Positions 36,761-46,465 of a DNA stretch of 64,000 nucleotides are shown piece after piece (the stretch's first letter is position 1; every line of letters begins with the position of its first letter). Source of the stretch: Falsirhodobacter sp. alg1 (GTDB taxonomy: Bacteria; Pseudomonadota; Alphaproteobacteria; Rhodobacterales; Rhodobacteraceae); assembly GCF_000739715.2 (NCBI RefSeq), contig NZ_BBJC02000004.1:83131-147130 (forward strand). The letters run 5' to 3'. Made by a program: the position numbers and the translations under genes. The notes under the pieces were generated by a model that worked only from the letters and a program-made list of their open reading frames with translations, was not told where the DNA came from and did not search any database.

Positions 36761-37702
36761 ATGATGCTACGCAATTCGACCTATGCCGGTGTTCTGGCTG
36801 CCTCTGTCTCCGTTCTGGTGCCCGGTATCGCATTCGGGGCCGAAGGGGCATCCAGCCATTACCTGCCCGGCACGGCGGGCGATCTCGGCTTTGCGCTGCC
36901 CCCGGCGGCGGGCTTCCAGTTTGCCAATATCCTGTGGTCGCAATCCGGTGCAGCACAAAAGGCGGTCGTGCAGGGAAACGTCAATCTGGATCTGGATGTG
37001 AATGTCACGCTGGATATCCTTGCGTTGACCTATACGCTGGCAAACCCTGTCTGGGGGGCCACCTATACGTTCGGGGCCAGTCTGCCGTTCGGCAGTGCCT
37101 CGCTGGATGCGGATATCCTTGGCCCGAATGGCGGGCGGTTCGGGGCCAGCCAAAGCTCCTTTGCATTGAGTGATGCCGCCATCACCCCGATCCAGTTGAA
37201 CTGGGCAACGGGCCGTTGGGCGTTTGAGCTTTCGCAGGCTGTTATCGTGGCCAGCGGGGAATATGATGTCGATGACAAGGTCAATCTGGGCCGCAACTAT
37301 ACCAGCTTTGATACTGCAGGCGCTGTTACATGGCTGGACCCTGCCACCGCGCTGGAGGTTTCCGTGGCGGCCGGCCTTATGATCAATACGGAAAACAACG
37401 ATACCGACTACAGGACCGGCAACGAATTCCATATGGATTTCGCGGTGAACCACATGGTCCTGCCGACATTCTCCTATGGTGTTCGGGGGTATTACTACGA
37501 TCAGGTTTCAGCCGACAGCGGAGAGGGGGCAACCCTCGGGGATTTCAAATCCTCGGCGCTGGGCCTTGGGGCGGGGTTCGTCTGGCTGCCGGCAGCGGCG
37601 TCGTCAAAACTGTCGATCGCGGGGCGGTACATGACGGATATCGAGGCGACAAACCGCTTTGAATCCGATTACGCACAGCTTCTGGTAGGGTGGAAATTCT
37701 GA
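36761..37702 (+). CDS. SphA/MetA-pathway-type outer-membrane protein (Phenol_MetA_deg family)
   Basis: About 313 residues. Signal peptide (STYAGVLAASVSVLVPGIAF-GA), then SHYLPGTAGDLGFALPPAAG, a hallmark of the SphA/transporter family found in aromatic-degradation clusters, then a barrel of alternating strands with AFELSQAVIVASGEY. It ends with LLVGWKF, a typical outer-membrane C-terminus. Start ATG at 36761, about 10 nt after AAAGGA; the longer open frame upstream contains no signal peptide. The substrate is unknown, perhaps a hydrophobic organic. Confidence 0.8.
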   Translation: MMLRNSTYAGVLAASVSVLVPGIAFGAEGASSHYLPGTAGDLGFALPPAAGFQFANILWSQSGAAQKAVVQGNVNLDLDVNVTLDILALTYTLANPVWGATYTFGASLPFGSASLDADILGPNGGRFGASQSSFALSDAAITPIQLNWATGRWAFELSQAVIVASGEYDVDDKVNLGRNYTSFDTAGAVTWLDPATALEVSVAAGLMINTENNDTDYRTGNEFHMDFAVNHMVLPTFSYGVRGYYYDQVSADSGEGATLGDFKSSALGLGAGFVWLPAAASSKLSIAGRYMTDIEATNRFESDYAQLLVGWKF

Positions 37703-37720
37703 GCGGACCCCTGAAATTGC

Positions 37721-37742
37721 AAGTGACCCCGAAGGGTCATTT
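37721..37742. terminator. Bidirectional hairpin between SphA-like and TDT genes
   Basis: Stem AAGTGACCC / GGGTCATTT with a CGAA loop (one G-T pair). A-rich on the left and T-rich on the right, so it can serve both convergent genes. Confidence 0.68.
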
Positions 37743-37765
37743 GTGGTCGATGCGGAATACAAGGC

Positions 37766-38908
37766 TCAATTCGATTTGAGGCAGGGGGCCACGAACAGCT
37801 CTCCGTGCCATGCGCCTTTGCAGGTGCGGAAGGCCACGATCATCCACACCACCGCCAGCGCCGCAACCAGAACATGGCCGAAGACGCCGATCACCCCGAT
37901 GGGCAGAATGGAGGCCAGTTTCAAGGTGGCGACGGTGAACACACCCAGCGGGAAGGTATAACCCCACCAACCCAAGTTGAACGGCAGTCCTTCGCGCGCA
38001 TAGCGCAAGGTGATCAGCGTTGCCATTGCCATCCACCACAGGCCGTAACCCCACATGAGCAATCCGCCGATGAAGCCGATGGCTGCTGCTGCGGCCGCAT
38101 ATTGTCCGAGGTCATTCGCTGTCAGGATGTCCGGCGCGGCCTGGCCCAGTGTCATCAGGCCCAATGCCCCCGTGCCGATCGGACCAAGTGCGAGCCAGCT
38201 TGTGGCGGCCATGGAAACATGGGGCAGCTTGTGTACGGCAAGACGCAGGACCAGCACCACGATAACGCTCATCGCGATGGGAACGGACAGGGCCCATAGC
38301 ACATATGACATCCAAAGGACCACCAGCTGCATATGCGCATCCGCCAGATGGGGGGCCAGCAATCCACCCGAAACTGCAGCAACCTCGGCGGCAACCATCG
38401 GCAGCAGCCAGACCGCCGTCATCTGGTCGATCGAGTGGGTCTGGCGGGTGAACATCAGGTAGGGAATGGCAATTCCGCAGGCCACGGCCATCACCACGTC
38501 AAGCCACCACAGAACCGTAGCGATCTCGATTGCAACCGTACCCATCTGGGGCAATCCGAAGATCAGGAAGCCGTTGATGATCGTGGCAAGGCCCATCGGA
38601 ATGCAGCCGAAGAACATCGACACGACAGAATGGCCAAAAACACGCTTTGCCTCTTCGTAAAAGAAGATCCACCGCGCGGCATAAAGCGCGCTGAACAGCG
38701 TAAACAGCCCCATGTTCAGGATCCACAGCGCCTCGGCAACGATATGAAGCGGGCCGGGCATCTGCGACAGGGCGATGGACAGGATACCCGTGCCCATCGT
38801 CGCGGCAAACCAGTTGGGGGTGAACTGTCGGATAACCTCGCGTGGGCTATCCAGCCGCGATAAAGGGCGGCGGCCGGTGATAACGGCTTGGGTGTTCTGA
38901 TCGGACAT
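37766..38908 (-). CDS. TDT-family (TehA/SLAC1/Ssu1-like) anion transporter
   Basis: 380 residues, ten membrane helices. REVIRQFTPNWFAATMGTGI and LSIALSQMPGP are family motifs of the tellurite-resistance/dicarboxylate transporter group, which includes the sulfite exporter Ssu1. A strong ribosome site (AGGAGG) precedes the ATG at 38908, which fixes this start. Divergent from a LysR gene across 168 bp. Sulfite export is the leading guess because related LysR-TDT pairs act in sulfite handling. Confidence 0.85.
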   Translation of the reverse strand: MSDQNTQAVITGRRPLSRLDSPREVIRQFTPNWFAATMGTGILSIALSQMPGPLHIVAEALWILNMGLFTLFSALYAARWIFFYEEAKRVFGHSVVSMFFGCIPMGLATIINGFLIFGLPQMGTVAIEIATVLWWLDVVMAVACGIAIPYLMFTRQTHSIDQMTAVWLLPMVAAEVAAVSGGLLAPHLADAHMQLVVLWMSYVLWALSVPIAMSVIVVLVLRLAVHKLPHVSMAATSWLALGPIGTGALGLMTLGQAAPDILTANDLGQYAAAAAAIGFIGGLLMWGYGLWWMAMATLITLRYAREGLPFNLGWWGYTFPLGVFTVATLKLASILPIGVIGVFGHVLVAALAVVWMIVAFRTCKGAWHGELFVAPCLKSN

Positions 38909-39076
38909 ATGCGCCTCCTGATAAACAAGGGATAGCAAAACCGTGATCATTCATCCAACAGATTAGAATTATTTGAATGATCGATATAATTGATTGATTA
39001 TGTTCCGGTGGGGATCGGATGCGGCAAGGCCCATGCCTGCGGGGCGGTCAGGATCAGGGAAAAAGGGACGTTTGCC

Positions 39077-39931
39077 ATGACATTGGAGCAGCTTCGGATC
39101 TTTCTGGCAGTGGCCGAGCGCCAGCATATGACCGAGGCGGCGCGCGCGCTGAACCTGACGCAATCCGCCGTCAGCGCGGCAATTGCGGCATTGGAGGAAC
39201 GTCACGATGTACGCTTGTTCGATCGCGTGGGCCGGGGCATCGCACTGACCGATCTTGGCCGCAGCTTTGTGGCCGAAGCGCGGGGGGTGCTGGCCCGGGC
39301 GGAGGAAGCGGCAAGCTTTCTGGACATGACGTCAGGTTTGCGGCGAGGCCGGTTGCGGCTGGTCGCCAGCCAGACCGTGGGGCACTACTGGTTGCCGCCC
39401 ATCATGAACAGGTTCCATACGCGGCATCCGGGAATTGATCTGACCTTGCGTATCCTGAACACCCGCGAGGTGTGCGAGGCCGTGGCCGAGGGGGAGGCAG
39501 ATCTCGGGTTCGTCGAGGATGAGGTCCGCTCTGCCGCCTTTACCCTGATTCCCGCTGCCGAGGATCACCTGTTGCTGGTGGCCGCCGCCGAAGCCGATAT
39601 TCCGGACCTTCAAGGCGCGCGCTGGATCATGCGGGAAGAGGGATCAGGCACACGGGCCATTCTGGAGCAGGCGCTGGATGCCGCAGGGCTGGACAGTCGC
39701 GCGCTGAATGTCGGATTGGAACTGCCGTCGAACGAGGCTGTGCGTGCCGCTGTTGAGGCGGGGGCGGGGATAACGGCCCTGTCACATGTGGTGGTCGATG
39801 CATCCCTGGCCGACGGGAGGCTGGTTGCGCTGCCGTTCGCACTGCCATCCCGCCATTTCTTTGCCGTACGGCCCACATTGCGCCACGTCAGCCGCGCGGC
39901 GGAGGCCTTTCTGGCGCATGCCCTACCCTAG
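39077..39931 (+). CDS. LysR-family regulator (YeiE/CysB-like group)
   Basis: 284 residues. HTH LEQLRIFLAVAERQHMTEAA and LNLTQSAVSAAIAALEERHD, followed by a substrate domain. Start at ATG 39077 behind AAAAGGGA; the in-frame upstream region is not coding-like. Resembles YeiE-type regulators that sense sulfite. Probable control of the divergent TDT exporter; the AT-rich gap (38950-39000) has several A/T palindromic tracts but no single clear box. Its end is 2 bp from the convergent next gene. Confidence 0.85.
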   Translation: MTLEQLRIFLAVAERQHMTEAARALNLTQSAVSAAIAALEERHDVRLFDRVGRGIALTDLGRSFVAEARGVLARAEEAASFLDMTSGLRRGRLRLVASQTVGHYWLPPIMNRFHTRHPGIDLTLRILNTREVCEAVAEGEADLGFVEDEVRSAAFTLIPAAEDHLLLVAAAEADIPDLQGARWIMREEGSGTRAILEQALDAAGLDSRALNVGLELPSNEAVRAAVEAGAGITALSHVVVDASLADGRLVALPFALPSRHFFAVRPTLRHVSRAAEAFLAHALP

Positions 39932-39933
39932 GA

Positions 39934-40797
39934 TCACACCCATTGGCCGGGTTCGATCAGTCCGAGGTCCATCAACTGCTGCGAATGCCACTCGAACGGC
40001 ATGGAATAATGCCAGCGGAATTCATTGATGTCATAACGCGATCCGGGGTTGGACCGCAGGGCCTTGGCCGCGCGGAAAGAGCAGATCGCCGTTGTCGCGT
40101 TATGGTGCCACGGGCAGGAGTAAGTGTTATACTCTTCGTCGTTGAAGGTATAATCGGGCAGCATCTGCAGGCCGGCCTTGGCCTGGAACAGGCCGATCCG
40201 GTCAATCCGGCGTTTGTCTACGGGAATATGCTCCTCGAACCGCCAGCGGATTCCGCCATAGAAATCAAGCTGCCGGTCCTTGGGATGCCCGTGGTTTGCC
40301 GGGTCCGGCCGTCCAAGCGCGTAATAGCCCGACCGGTCAAGAAACGCCTCCTCGGTCGAAACGGCCAAGGGGTATTTTTCCAGATCCCCGGCGTAGAGAT
40401 CGACGACGTAGGTCAGGAATGCATACCGCCGTTCCTCGACGTGAAAGCTGATCAATTCACGTACGTCGCGCGATTCGCAGAACGGAAAGAACAGATACTC
40501 GCCGTTGTAGCAGTAATGGAACCACAGCCCCGGCGATGAGGCGATCAACTGGTTCATCGCGATCATCATCGCGTTTTCGGCATGTACGTTGAAGGTGATC
40601 CGGTGAACCTGTGCCTCATCCTCGGCAGGGACCTCAATTTCGTCATGGGTCAGCAGCAGGACACTGGCAAAGCCCTGCCCACGGACATGGCGAAGGGTCG
40701 AGGCTACCTCGACCGGATCCTCTGCCATGACTACGGCAACCGGGCCTTTGCCGACCGCATTGGCGCTAATCGCCTCGTCGAGTGATCGGTATCGCAT
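39934..40797 (-). CDS. Glycosyltransferase-like protein of unknown role
   Basis: About 287 residues, not firmly assigned. The first 85 residues read like a GT-A start ([20 protein letters not shown], then [20 protein letters not shown]), followed by [20 protein letters not shown] and [20 protein letters not shown]. The C-terminal half has conserved-looking aromatic clusters ([17 protein letters not shown] and [13 protein letters not shown]). I recall such proteins described as family-2 glycosyltransferases in rhodobacteria. ATG at 40797 was taken (GGGG just upstream); the frame continues to a TTG further up. Confidence 0.6.
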   Translation of the reverse strand: MRYRSLDEAISANAVGKGPVAVVMAEDPVEVASTLRHVRGQGFASVLLLTHDEIEVPAEDEAQVHRITFNVHAENAMMIAMNQLIASSPGLWFHYCYNGEYLFFPFCESRDVRELISFHVEERRYAFLTYVVDLYAGDLEKYPLAVSTEEAFLDRSGYYALGRPDPANHGHPKDRQLDFYGGIRWRFEEHIPVDKRRIDRIGLFQAKAGLQMLPDYTFNDEEYNTYSCPWHHNATTAICSFRAAKALRSNPGSRYDINEFRWHYSMPFEWHSQQLMDLGLIEPGQWV

Positions 40798-40916
40798 GCC
40801 CCATCCATCATATTCGCCTTGTTTGCCAGATGAATGCAGGAAAGGCACAAGAGCAAGAGGTTCGATTGCCCATCGGGTCGTTTTTCTGTAAAAGACGGCG
40901 ATCCGGGGAATATATC

Positions 40917-42215
40917 ATGTCCAGCGCCAAGAAACTCTTCATCAAAACCTATGGCTGTCAGATGAACGTCTATGACAGCGAGCGTATGGCCGAGGCCATG
41001 GGCGCCGAAGGCTACGTCACCACCGACCGGCCCGAGGATGCGGATATGGTGCTTCTGAACACCTGCCACATCCGCGAGAAGGCCTCTGAAAAGCTGTATT
41101 CCGATCTGGGCCGTTTGCGTCCGCTGAAAAATGCGCGCCCTGATCTGAAGATCGGCGTGGCAGGCTGCGTGGCGCAAGCCGAGGGCGCGGAGATTATCCG
41201 CCGCATGCCGCTGGTGGATCTGGTGGTCGGCCCGCAAAGCTATCATCGTTTGCCGGACATGGTAAAATCCAAGGGCGCGGTCGTGGATACGGATTTCCCT
41301 GCCGAGGACAAATTCGACCACCTGCCCAAGCGCAAGGCCCTGCGCGGCCCGACCGCCTTTCTGACCGTGCAGGAGGGGTGTGACAAGTTCTGCGCGTTCT
41401 GTGTGGTGCCTTATACCCGCGGGGCCGAAGTGAGCCGCCCGCCCGAACGCCTGATTGCCGAGGCCCGTGATCTGGTGGAACGCGGGGTGAAGGACATTAC
41501 CCTGTTGGGTCAGAACGTGAATGCCTATCACGGGGGGGACTGGACGCTGGCCAGGCTGGTACGCGAACTGGCCCGCGTGGACGGGCTGGAACGGATTCGC
41601 TATACCACAAGCCATCCCAACGACATGGAGGACGATCTGATCGCCGCCCATGGGGATGAGGCCAAGCTGATGCCCTATCTGCATCTGCCCGTGCAATCCG
41701 GATCGGACCGCATCCTGAAGGCGATGAACCGCAAGCATACCGCCGAGCAGTATCTGCGACTGATCGAGCGGTTCCGTACGGCGCGCCCCGATATCCTGCT
41801 GACATCCGATTTCATCGTCGCCTTTCCCGGCGAAACGGATGAGGATCACCGCGCGACGATGGATCTGATCCGGGAGGTGCATTATGGCGCGGCCTACAGC
41901 TTCAAGTATTCGGCCCGTCCGGGAACGCCCGCCGCCGAAAAACCGGAACTGGCGCCCGAGATCGGCGATGCCCGGTTGCAGGAACTGCAGGCCCTGATCA
42001 CGACCCAGCAGCGCGCCACGCAAGAGGCTATGGTGGGCCGCGAGGTGGGCGTGCTGTATGAAAAGGCAGGGCGCCTCGAGAACCAGATGGTCGGTAAATC
42101 CGATCACCTTCATGCCGTCCATGTCGAGGATGCGGCGGGGCAGGTGGGCGAGCTGGTACGGGTGCGGATCACGGCGTCATCGACGAATTCGCTGTCAGGC
42201 GTCCGTTTGGGCTGA
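40917..42215 (+). CDS. miaB: tRNA-2-methylthio-N6-dimethylallyladenosine synthase MiaB
   Basis: 432 residues. Radical SAM methylthiotransferase acting at A37 of tRNAs reading U-starting codons. N-terminal UPF0004 domain with three cluster cysteines ([33 protein letters not shown]), radical SAM CxxxCxxC in [11 protein letters not shown], and a C-terminal TRAM domain. Start ATG at 40917, preceded by CGGGGAA. It starts the miaB-phoH-ybeY-corC-lnt-metK core block. Confidence 0.95.
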   Translation: MSSAKKLFIKTYGCQMNVYDSERMAEAMGAEGYVTTDRPEDADMVLLNTCHIREKASEKLYSDLGRLRPLKNARPDLKIGVAGCVAQAEGAEIIRRMPLVDLVVGPQSYHRLPDMVKSKGAVVDTDFPAEDKFDHLPKRKALRGPTAFLTVQEGCDKFCAFCVVPYTRGAEVSRPPERLIAEARDLVERGVKDITLLGQNVNAYHGGDWTLARLVRELARVDGLERIRYTTSHPNDMEDDLIAAHGDEAKLMPYLHLPVQSGSDRILKAMNRKHTAEQYLRLIERFRTARPDILLTSDFIVAFPGETDEDHRATMDLIREVHYGAAYSFKYSARPGTPAAEKPELAPEIGDARLQELQALITTQQRATQEAMVGREVGVLYEKAGRLENQMVGKSDHLHAVHVEDAAGQVGELVRVRITASSTNSLSGVRLG

Positions 42216-42252
42216 GAATTTTTCAGGCCGCCTTCGATTTGGGATGGATTAT

Positions 42253-42285
42253 GCAGGGTCTGCCCGGTTGTTGGGCAGGCCCTGC
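42253..42285. terminator. Strong hairpin after miaB
   Basis: 13-bp stem GCAGGGTCTGCCC / GGGCAGGCCCTGC (one G-T pair) around a GGTTGTT loop. No T-run; may be a partial terminator before phoH. Confidence 0.6.
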
Positions 42286-42377
42286 GTGCAGATGTGATCA
42301 TAAAAAAATCACTTGCCACATTCGGCATCGCCACCCACATTCAAGGTACGGCAACGCCTGAACAGAGGGAGATCTCC

Positions 42378-43388
42378 TTGGGCATCAGCGCACTGACCCC
42401 CCCGAAACGCCCCGAAGACGTGACAGAAACGCTTCTGGAATTCCCCGACAACCGTTTGTTGATCGAGCTGTGCGGCGAGTTTGACCGCAATCTTGCGCAG
42501 ATCGAGCAGCACCTAGGCGTGCATATCATGCGACGCGGCAATCGTGTGGCAGTGGTGGGTGACAAGATACCGAGGGATACGGGGGCGGCAGTGCTTCGCG
42601 GCCTGTATGCCCGTCTGGAATCCGGTCGTAACGTGGAAACAGGCGATGTGGAGGCAGCGCTCCGGATGAGTGTTCCGATCTTTGGCGATACGGCCGAACA
42701 GATCGAGATGTTCCAGCCCGGAAAATATGAGATCCGCACGCGCAAGAAACCGGTGGAGCCGCGGACCGAGGCGCAGAAGGCCTACGTCCGCAACCTGTTC
42801 GATAATGAACTGGGGTTCGGCATCGGGCCTGCCGGAACGGGCAAGACCTATCTGGCCGTGGCTGTCGGGGTAACCATGCTGCTGGGCGGCGCAGTGGAAA
42901 AGATCATCCTGTCGCGCCCTGCGGTCGAGGCCGGGGAACGTCTGGGCTTTCTGCCCGGGGATATGAAGGAAAAGATCGATCCCTACATGCAGCCGCTTTA
43001 TGACGCGCTGAATGATTTCCTGCCGCAAAAGCAGCTTGCCAAGCTGATGGAGGACAAGCGGATCGAGATTGCCCCGCTGGCCTTCATGCGTGGCCGGACA
43101 TTGGCCAACGCCTTTGTCGTGCTGGACGAGGCGCAGAACGCCACGACCATGCAGATGAAGATGTTCCTGACCCGTCTGGGAGAGGGAAGCCGCATGGTCA
43201 TCACGGGCGACCGGACACAGGTCGATCTGCCGCGTGGCACCGCTTCGGGGCTGACGGATGCCGAACGTATCCTGAAGGATGTGCGGGGCGTGTCGTTCAA
43301 CTACTTCAATTCCAAGGATGTCGTGCGTCACCCGCTTGTGGCCCGCATCATCGAGGCGTATGACGCCGCCGATGGAACAGCTGGTTGA
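42378..43388 (+). CDS. PhoH-like ATPase
   Basis: 336 residues from a TTG start. AAA-type PhoH domain: Walker A GIGPAGTGKTYLAVAVG, RPAVEAGERLGFLPGDM, Walker B VVLDEAQNATTMQMKMFLTR and sensor TGDRTQVDLP. N-terminal KH-like segment (LLIELCGEFDRNLAQIEQHL). The TTG at 42378 has AGGGAG six bases upstream and begins at GISALTPP, where similar proteins start; a GTG at 42294 is possible but lies in a leader without a ribosome site. Linked to RNA metabolism with YbeY, whose gene it overlaps by 17 bp. Confidence 0.9.
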   Translation: MGISALTPPKRPEDVTETLLEFPDNRLLIELCGEFDRNLAQIEQHLGVHIMRRGNRVAVVGDKIPRDTGAAVLRGLYARLESGRNVETGDVEAALRMSVPIFGDTAEQIEMFQPGKYEIRTRKKPVEPRTEAQKAYVRNLFDNELGFGIGPAGTGKTYLAVAVGVTMLLGGAVEKIILSRPAVEAGERLGFLPGDMKEKIDPYMQPLYDALNDFLPQKQLAKLMEDKRIEIAPLAFMRGRTLANAFVVLDEAQNATTMQMKMFLTRLGEGSRMVITGDRTQVDLPRGTASGLTDAERILKDVRGVSFNYFNSKDVVRHPLVARIIEAYDAADGTAG

Positions 43389-43869
43389 TACCGTAATCGA
43401 AGATGAACGCTGGGAGGCCTTCGGCCTTCCGGCCCTTGCGACCCGTGCTGCAGAGGCAACCTTTGCACATCTGGGCGTACACGGCGTGACATTGGCCCTG
43501 ATGGGCTGTGACGATGCCGAAATTGCCGAACTGAATGCCCAGTTCCGCCAGAAGGGCACCCCCACGAATGTGCTGTCATGGCCTTCCGAGGATCGGGCGG
43601 CAGGGGAACCGGGCGGCCTGCCGGATCTGTCCGGTGGGGATGACGATGATCCAGACGAGTTGGGTGACATCGCGATTGCCTGGGAAACCTGCATGGCCGA
43701 GGCGGCGGATCAGGGCAAAGCCCCCCAGGATCATGTGACGCATCTGATTGTACACGGTATTCTGCACCTGCTGGGCTATGATCACATAGAGGATGCCGAT
43801 GCCGAGCTGATGGAAGCGACGGAAACACGCATTCTTGCCGCCATGGGGCTTTCCGATCCCTATGCCTGA
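43372..43869 (+). CDS. ybeY: Endoribonuclease / rRNA maturation factor YbeY
   Basis: 165 residues. Zinc site HGILHLLGYDH near residue 133 (three histidines), with THLIVHG before it, and the N-terminal EIAELNAQFRQKGTPTNVLS motif. Acts in 16S rRNA 3' processing. ATG at 43372, inside the end of phoH (17-bp overlap). Slightly acidic insert (GGDDDDPDELGD) as in other rhodobacteria. Confidence 0.93.
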   Translation: MEQLVDTVIEDERWEAFGLPALATRAAEATFAHLGVHGVTLALMGCDDAEIAELNAQFRQKGTPTNVLSWPSEDRAAGEPGGLPDLSGGDDDDPDELGDIAIAWETCMAEAADQGKAPQDHVTHLIVHGILHLLGYDHIEDADAELMEATETRILAAMGLSDPYA

Positions 43870-43973
43870 ACTTTTCCGCCATTCGTAACACAAGACCTTG
43901 TCAGGGCAGGGCCTCCTCCCTCATATTGCACGTTGGCGCCCGCTTTGAGGCGTCGCTTTTGATAGAAGGACCG

Positions 43974-44885
43974 ATGGCAACCAGCATCGACGGCTCTCCC
44001 GCAGCGCAAGGCGCGCAGGACACCGCAGAAGATGATCAGCGAAGAAACTTTGCTGACCTCTTTCAAAATGAAAACGACACCTCCGAACGCGAAGGGCGTG
44101 GATTTTTCGGCCGCCTTTTCAGCGCGTTCGCGGCAGACGAACGGGAAGATCTTTCTGATCAGGACCGTGCCGATCTGACGGGCATCGCCAATTTGCGCCG
44201 TTTGCGCGTGGACGATGTGGCCGTTCCCAAAGCGGAAATCACGGCCGTTTCGATTGAAATCAGCCTGACGGATCTCGTCTCGGTATTCCGGAATCAGGGG
44301 TATTCGCGCCTGCCGGTCTATGACGGCTCGCTGGATAATCCGCTGGGGATGATTCTCCTGAAGGATCTTGCGCTCAAGCATGATTTTTACAGCACCGAGG
44401 CGTTCGACCTGCGCGCATTGCTGCGCCCTGTCATGTTCGCGCCACCGTCGATGACTGTGGGAACGCTGTTGCACAAGATGCAGCGCGACCGGATGCACCT
44501 TGCGCTGGTGATCGACGAATACGGTGGTGTGGATGGTCTGGTCACGATCGAGGATCTGATTGAAACCATCATCGGCGAGATCGATGACGAGCATGACGAG
44601 GTTGCCGGCGCGCTCTGGGTACAGGACAAGGACGGCCATTTCATTGTCCAGTCCCGCGCCTCGCTGGAGGCGTTCGAACGGGCGACCGGCCTTGATCTGC
44701 GGCGGGACAACGAGGATGAGGATGTCGATACGATCGGCGGCCTTGTGTTTGTCCGCGCGGGCCGCGTTCCCCGTAAGGGGGAGGTGATCGAGCATGAAAG
44801 CGGTGCCACCTTCGAGGTTCTGGACGGCGATCCCCGCCGGATCAAACGGTTGCGTGTCCATCTTCCCAAAGAAGCGGCGGCCTGA
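43974..44885 (+). CDS. CorC/HlyC-type CBS-domain protein
   Basis: 303 residues. Cytosolic: an acidic N-terminal region, two CBS domains (about 90-215; VAVPKAEITAVSIEISLTDL, SRLPVYDGSLDNPLGMI, LVIDEYGGVDGLVTIEDLIE) and a C-terminal transporter-associated CorC_HlyC domain (about 225-300). CorC members affect Mg/Co handling. Start ATG at 43974 just after AGAAGGA. Sits between ybeY and lnt as in other proteobacteria. Confidence 0.9.
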   Translation: MATSIDGSPAAQGAQDTAEDDQRRNFADLFQNENDTSEREGRGFFGRLFSAFAADEREDLSDQDRADLTGIANLRRLRVDDVAVPKAEITAVSIEISLTDLVSVFRNQGYSRLPVYDGSLDNPLGMILLKDLALKHDFYSTEAFDLRALLRPVMFAPPSMTVGTLLHKMQRDRMHLALVIDEYGGVDGLVTIEDLIETIIGEIDDEHDEVAGALWVQDKDGHFIVQSRASLEAFERATGLDLRRDNEDEDVDTIGGLVFVRAGRVPRKGEVIEHESGATFEVLDGDPRRIKRLRVHLPKEAAA

Positions 44886-44901
44886 CCGCCGGCAGTGACG
44901 A

Positions 44902-46380
44902 ATGAGGCCCCGTATGTGGCGTTTCCCCGGCTGGCCCAAAGCGGGTGCGGCCTTTGGTGTCGGGGCCGTTGCGGCCTGTGGTCAGGCACCCTTGGGTTTC
45001 TGGTGGATGACGCTTCTGGGGCTTGCAGCCCTTGCTGTCATGGTGGTGCGGGTGGCATGCCCTCGTACCGCCGCCTGGACGGGGCTTTTCGCCGGCGCGG
45101 GGTATTTCGCGCTGGCGATGAACTGGATCATCGATCCGTTTCTGGTTGATCCTGTGGCATGGGGGTGGGCTGCTCCCTTCGCCGTTGTATTCCTGTCATT
45201 CGGGCTGGCGCTTTTCTGGGCCGGGGCTGCGGCCTTGGCTGCATTTTTTCCTGCGACATTGCGCGCAGCCGCCTTGATCGTGACCCTTACATGTGCGGAA
45301 TTCCTGCGCGGCCATGTGCTGACAGGTTTTCCATGGGCGCTGATCGGGCATGTCTGGGTGGGGTGGGCACCTGCGCAGCTTGCGGCATGGGCCGGCCCGA
45401 ACGGACTGACATTGCTGACATTGGCCATCGCCATGCTGCCCGTCATGTCGCGCTGGCGGGGGCTGATTGTTTCTGCCTTGTTGCTGGGGGCAGCGTTCGG
45501 CGGGGGAATGTGGCGATTGGCGCAGCCGATGCCCGAGGATTCGGCGACCATTGTGCGTCTGATCCAGCCGAATGCGGTGCAGGAAATGAAATGGGACCCG
45601 GATCGTGCCGCGATCCTGTTCCAGAACGGTCTTGATCTGAGCGCGGCCGGTGAGGCGCCCGATCTGGTCGTCTGGCCGGAAACGGCAGTGCCGTATCTGC
45701 TTGATCCCACGGTAGCGGCCGAGATTGCCATTGCAGCCAAAGGGGCAACCTCGGCCGTCGGCATCCAGCGGCTGGAGGGGGAGCGCGGGTATAATTCCAT
45801 GGCCGTGATATCACCCGATGGAAACGTGACGGATGTTTACGACAAGCATCACCTTGTGCCGTTCGGAGAATATGTTCCCCTGGGCGATCTGATGGCCAGG
45901 ATCGGCATTACGGCCTTTGCCTCCCAATTGGGTAATGGATATTCCGCAGGGCCTGGGGCGCGGCTGGTCAATCTTGGGGCTGCGGGCAATGTTTTGCCGC
46001 TGATCTGCTATGAGGCGGTGTTTCCGCAGGATGTGGCTGCGGCCCCTTCGCGGCCGGACTGGCTGCTGCAGATCACCAACGATGCGTGGTTCGGCACGCT
46101 GACAGGCCCTTATCAGCATCTGGCACAGGGTCGCCTGCGGGCCATCGAACAGGGGCTGCCGCTGCTGCGCGCGGCGAATACCGGCGTGTCGGCGGTGATT
46201 GATGCCAAGGGGCGGATCCTGCATGCGCTGCCGCTGGGGCAGGCCGGATATCTGGATGCGCCGCTTCCCGCCCCTCTGCCGCCGACCCTCTATGCACGTT
46301 ATGGTGAGGTGCCGGTTCTGGTGGTTCTGGCAGCACTTCTGGGGCTGCTGTTGGTCCGTCTGCGCAAAAGGGGCTGTTGA
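44902..46380 (+). CDS. lnt: Apolipoprotein N-acyltransferase
   Basis: 492 residues. Six or so membrane helices (residues 1-210), then a nitrilase-type periplasmic domain with the E-K-C triad: Glu in VVWPETAVPYLL, Lys region in YDKHHLVPFGEYVP, catalytic Cys in PLICYEAVFPQ. The last helix is at the C-terminus. Adds the third acyl chain to lipoproteins. Follows corC by 16 bp; its stop overlaps the -35 of the metK promoter. Confidence 0.94.
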   Translation: MRPRMWRFPGWPKAGAAFGVGAVAACGQAPLGFWWMTLLGLAALAVMVVRVACPRTAAWTGLFAGAGYFALAMNWIIDPFLVDPVAWGWAAPFAVVFLSFGLALFWAGAAALAAFFPATLRAAALIVTLTCAEFLRGHVLTGFPWALIGHVWVGWAPAQLAAWAGPNGLTLLTLAIAMLPVMSRWRGLIVSALLLGAAFGGGMWRLAQPMPEDSATIVRLIQPNAVQEMKWDPDRAAILFQNGLDLSAAGEAPDLVVWPETAVPYLLDPTVAAEIAIAAKGATSAVGIQRLEGERGYNSMAVISPDGNVTDVYDKHHLVPFGEYVPLGDLMARIGITAFASQLGNGYSAGPGARLVNLGAAGNVLPLICYEAVFPQDVAAAPSRPDWLLQITNDAWFGTLTGPYQHLAQGRLRAIEQGLPLLRAANTGVSAVIDAKGRILHALPLGQAGYLDAPLPAPLPPTLYARYGEVPVLVVLAALLGLLLVRLRKRGC

Positions 46381-46405
46381 CGGCCCATGGCGGGCGGGAT
46401 AGCGA
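46377..46405 (+). promoter_or_regulatory. Probable metK promoter
   Basis: TTGACG at 46377-46382, overlapping the lnt stop, and TAGCGA at 46400-46405, spaced by 17 bp. It would start transcription about 8 bp before the riboswitch. Confidence 0.5.
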
Positions 46406-46418
46406 TGCTGCTTCATAG

Positions 46419-46465
46419 AACCGTCACAACGGCTTCCTGGCGTGACGGGGATACCCAACGGAGCA
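46419..46465 (+). ncRNA. SAM/SAH riboswitch upstream of metK
   Basis: A 7-bp helix CCGTCAC (46421-46427) / GTGACGG (46442-46448) encloses the conserved loop AACGGCTTCCTGGC; GGAGCA follows at 46460-46465. This loop and tail match the conserved core of the SAM/SAH riboswitch class I remember from Rhodobacterales metK leaders. In that class the loop CTTCC pairs with the GGAG that is also the metK ribosome site, so ligand binding blocks translation. Distance from GGAG to ATG is 9 nt. Confidence 0.9.
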
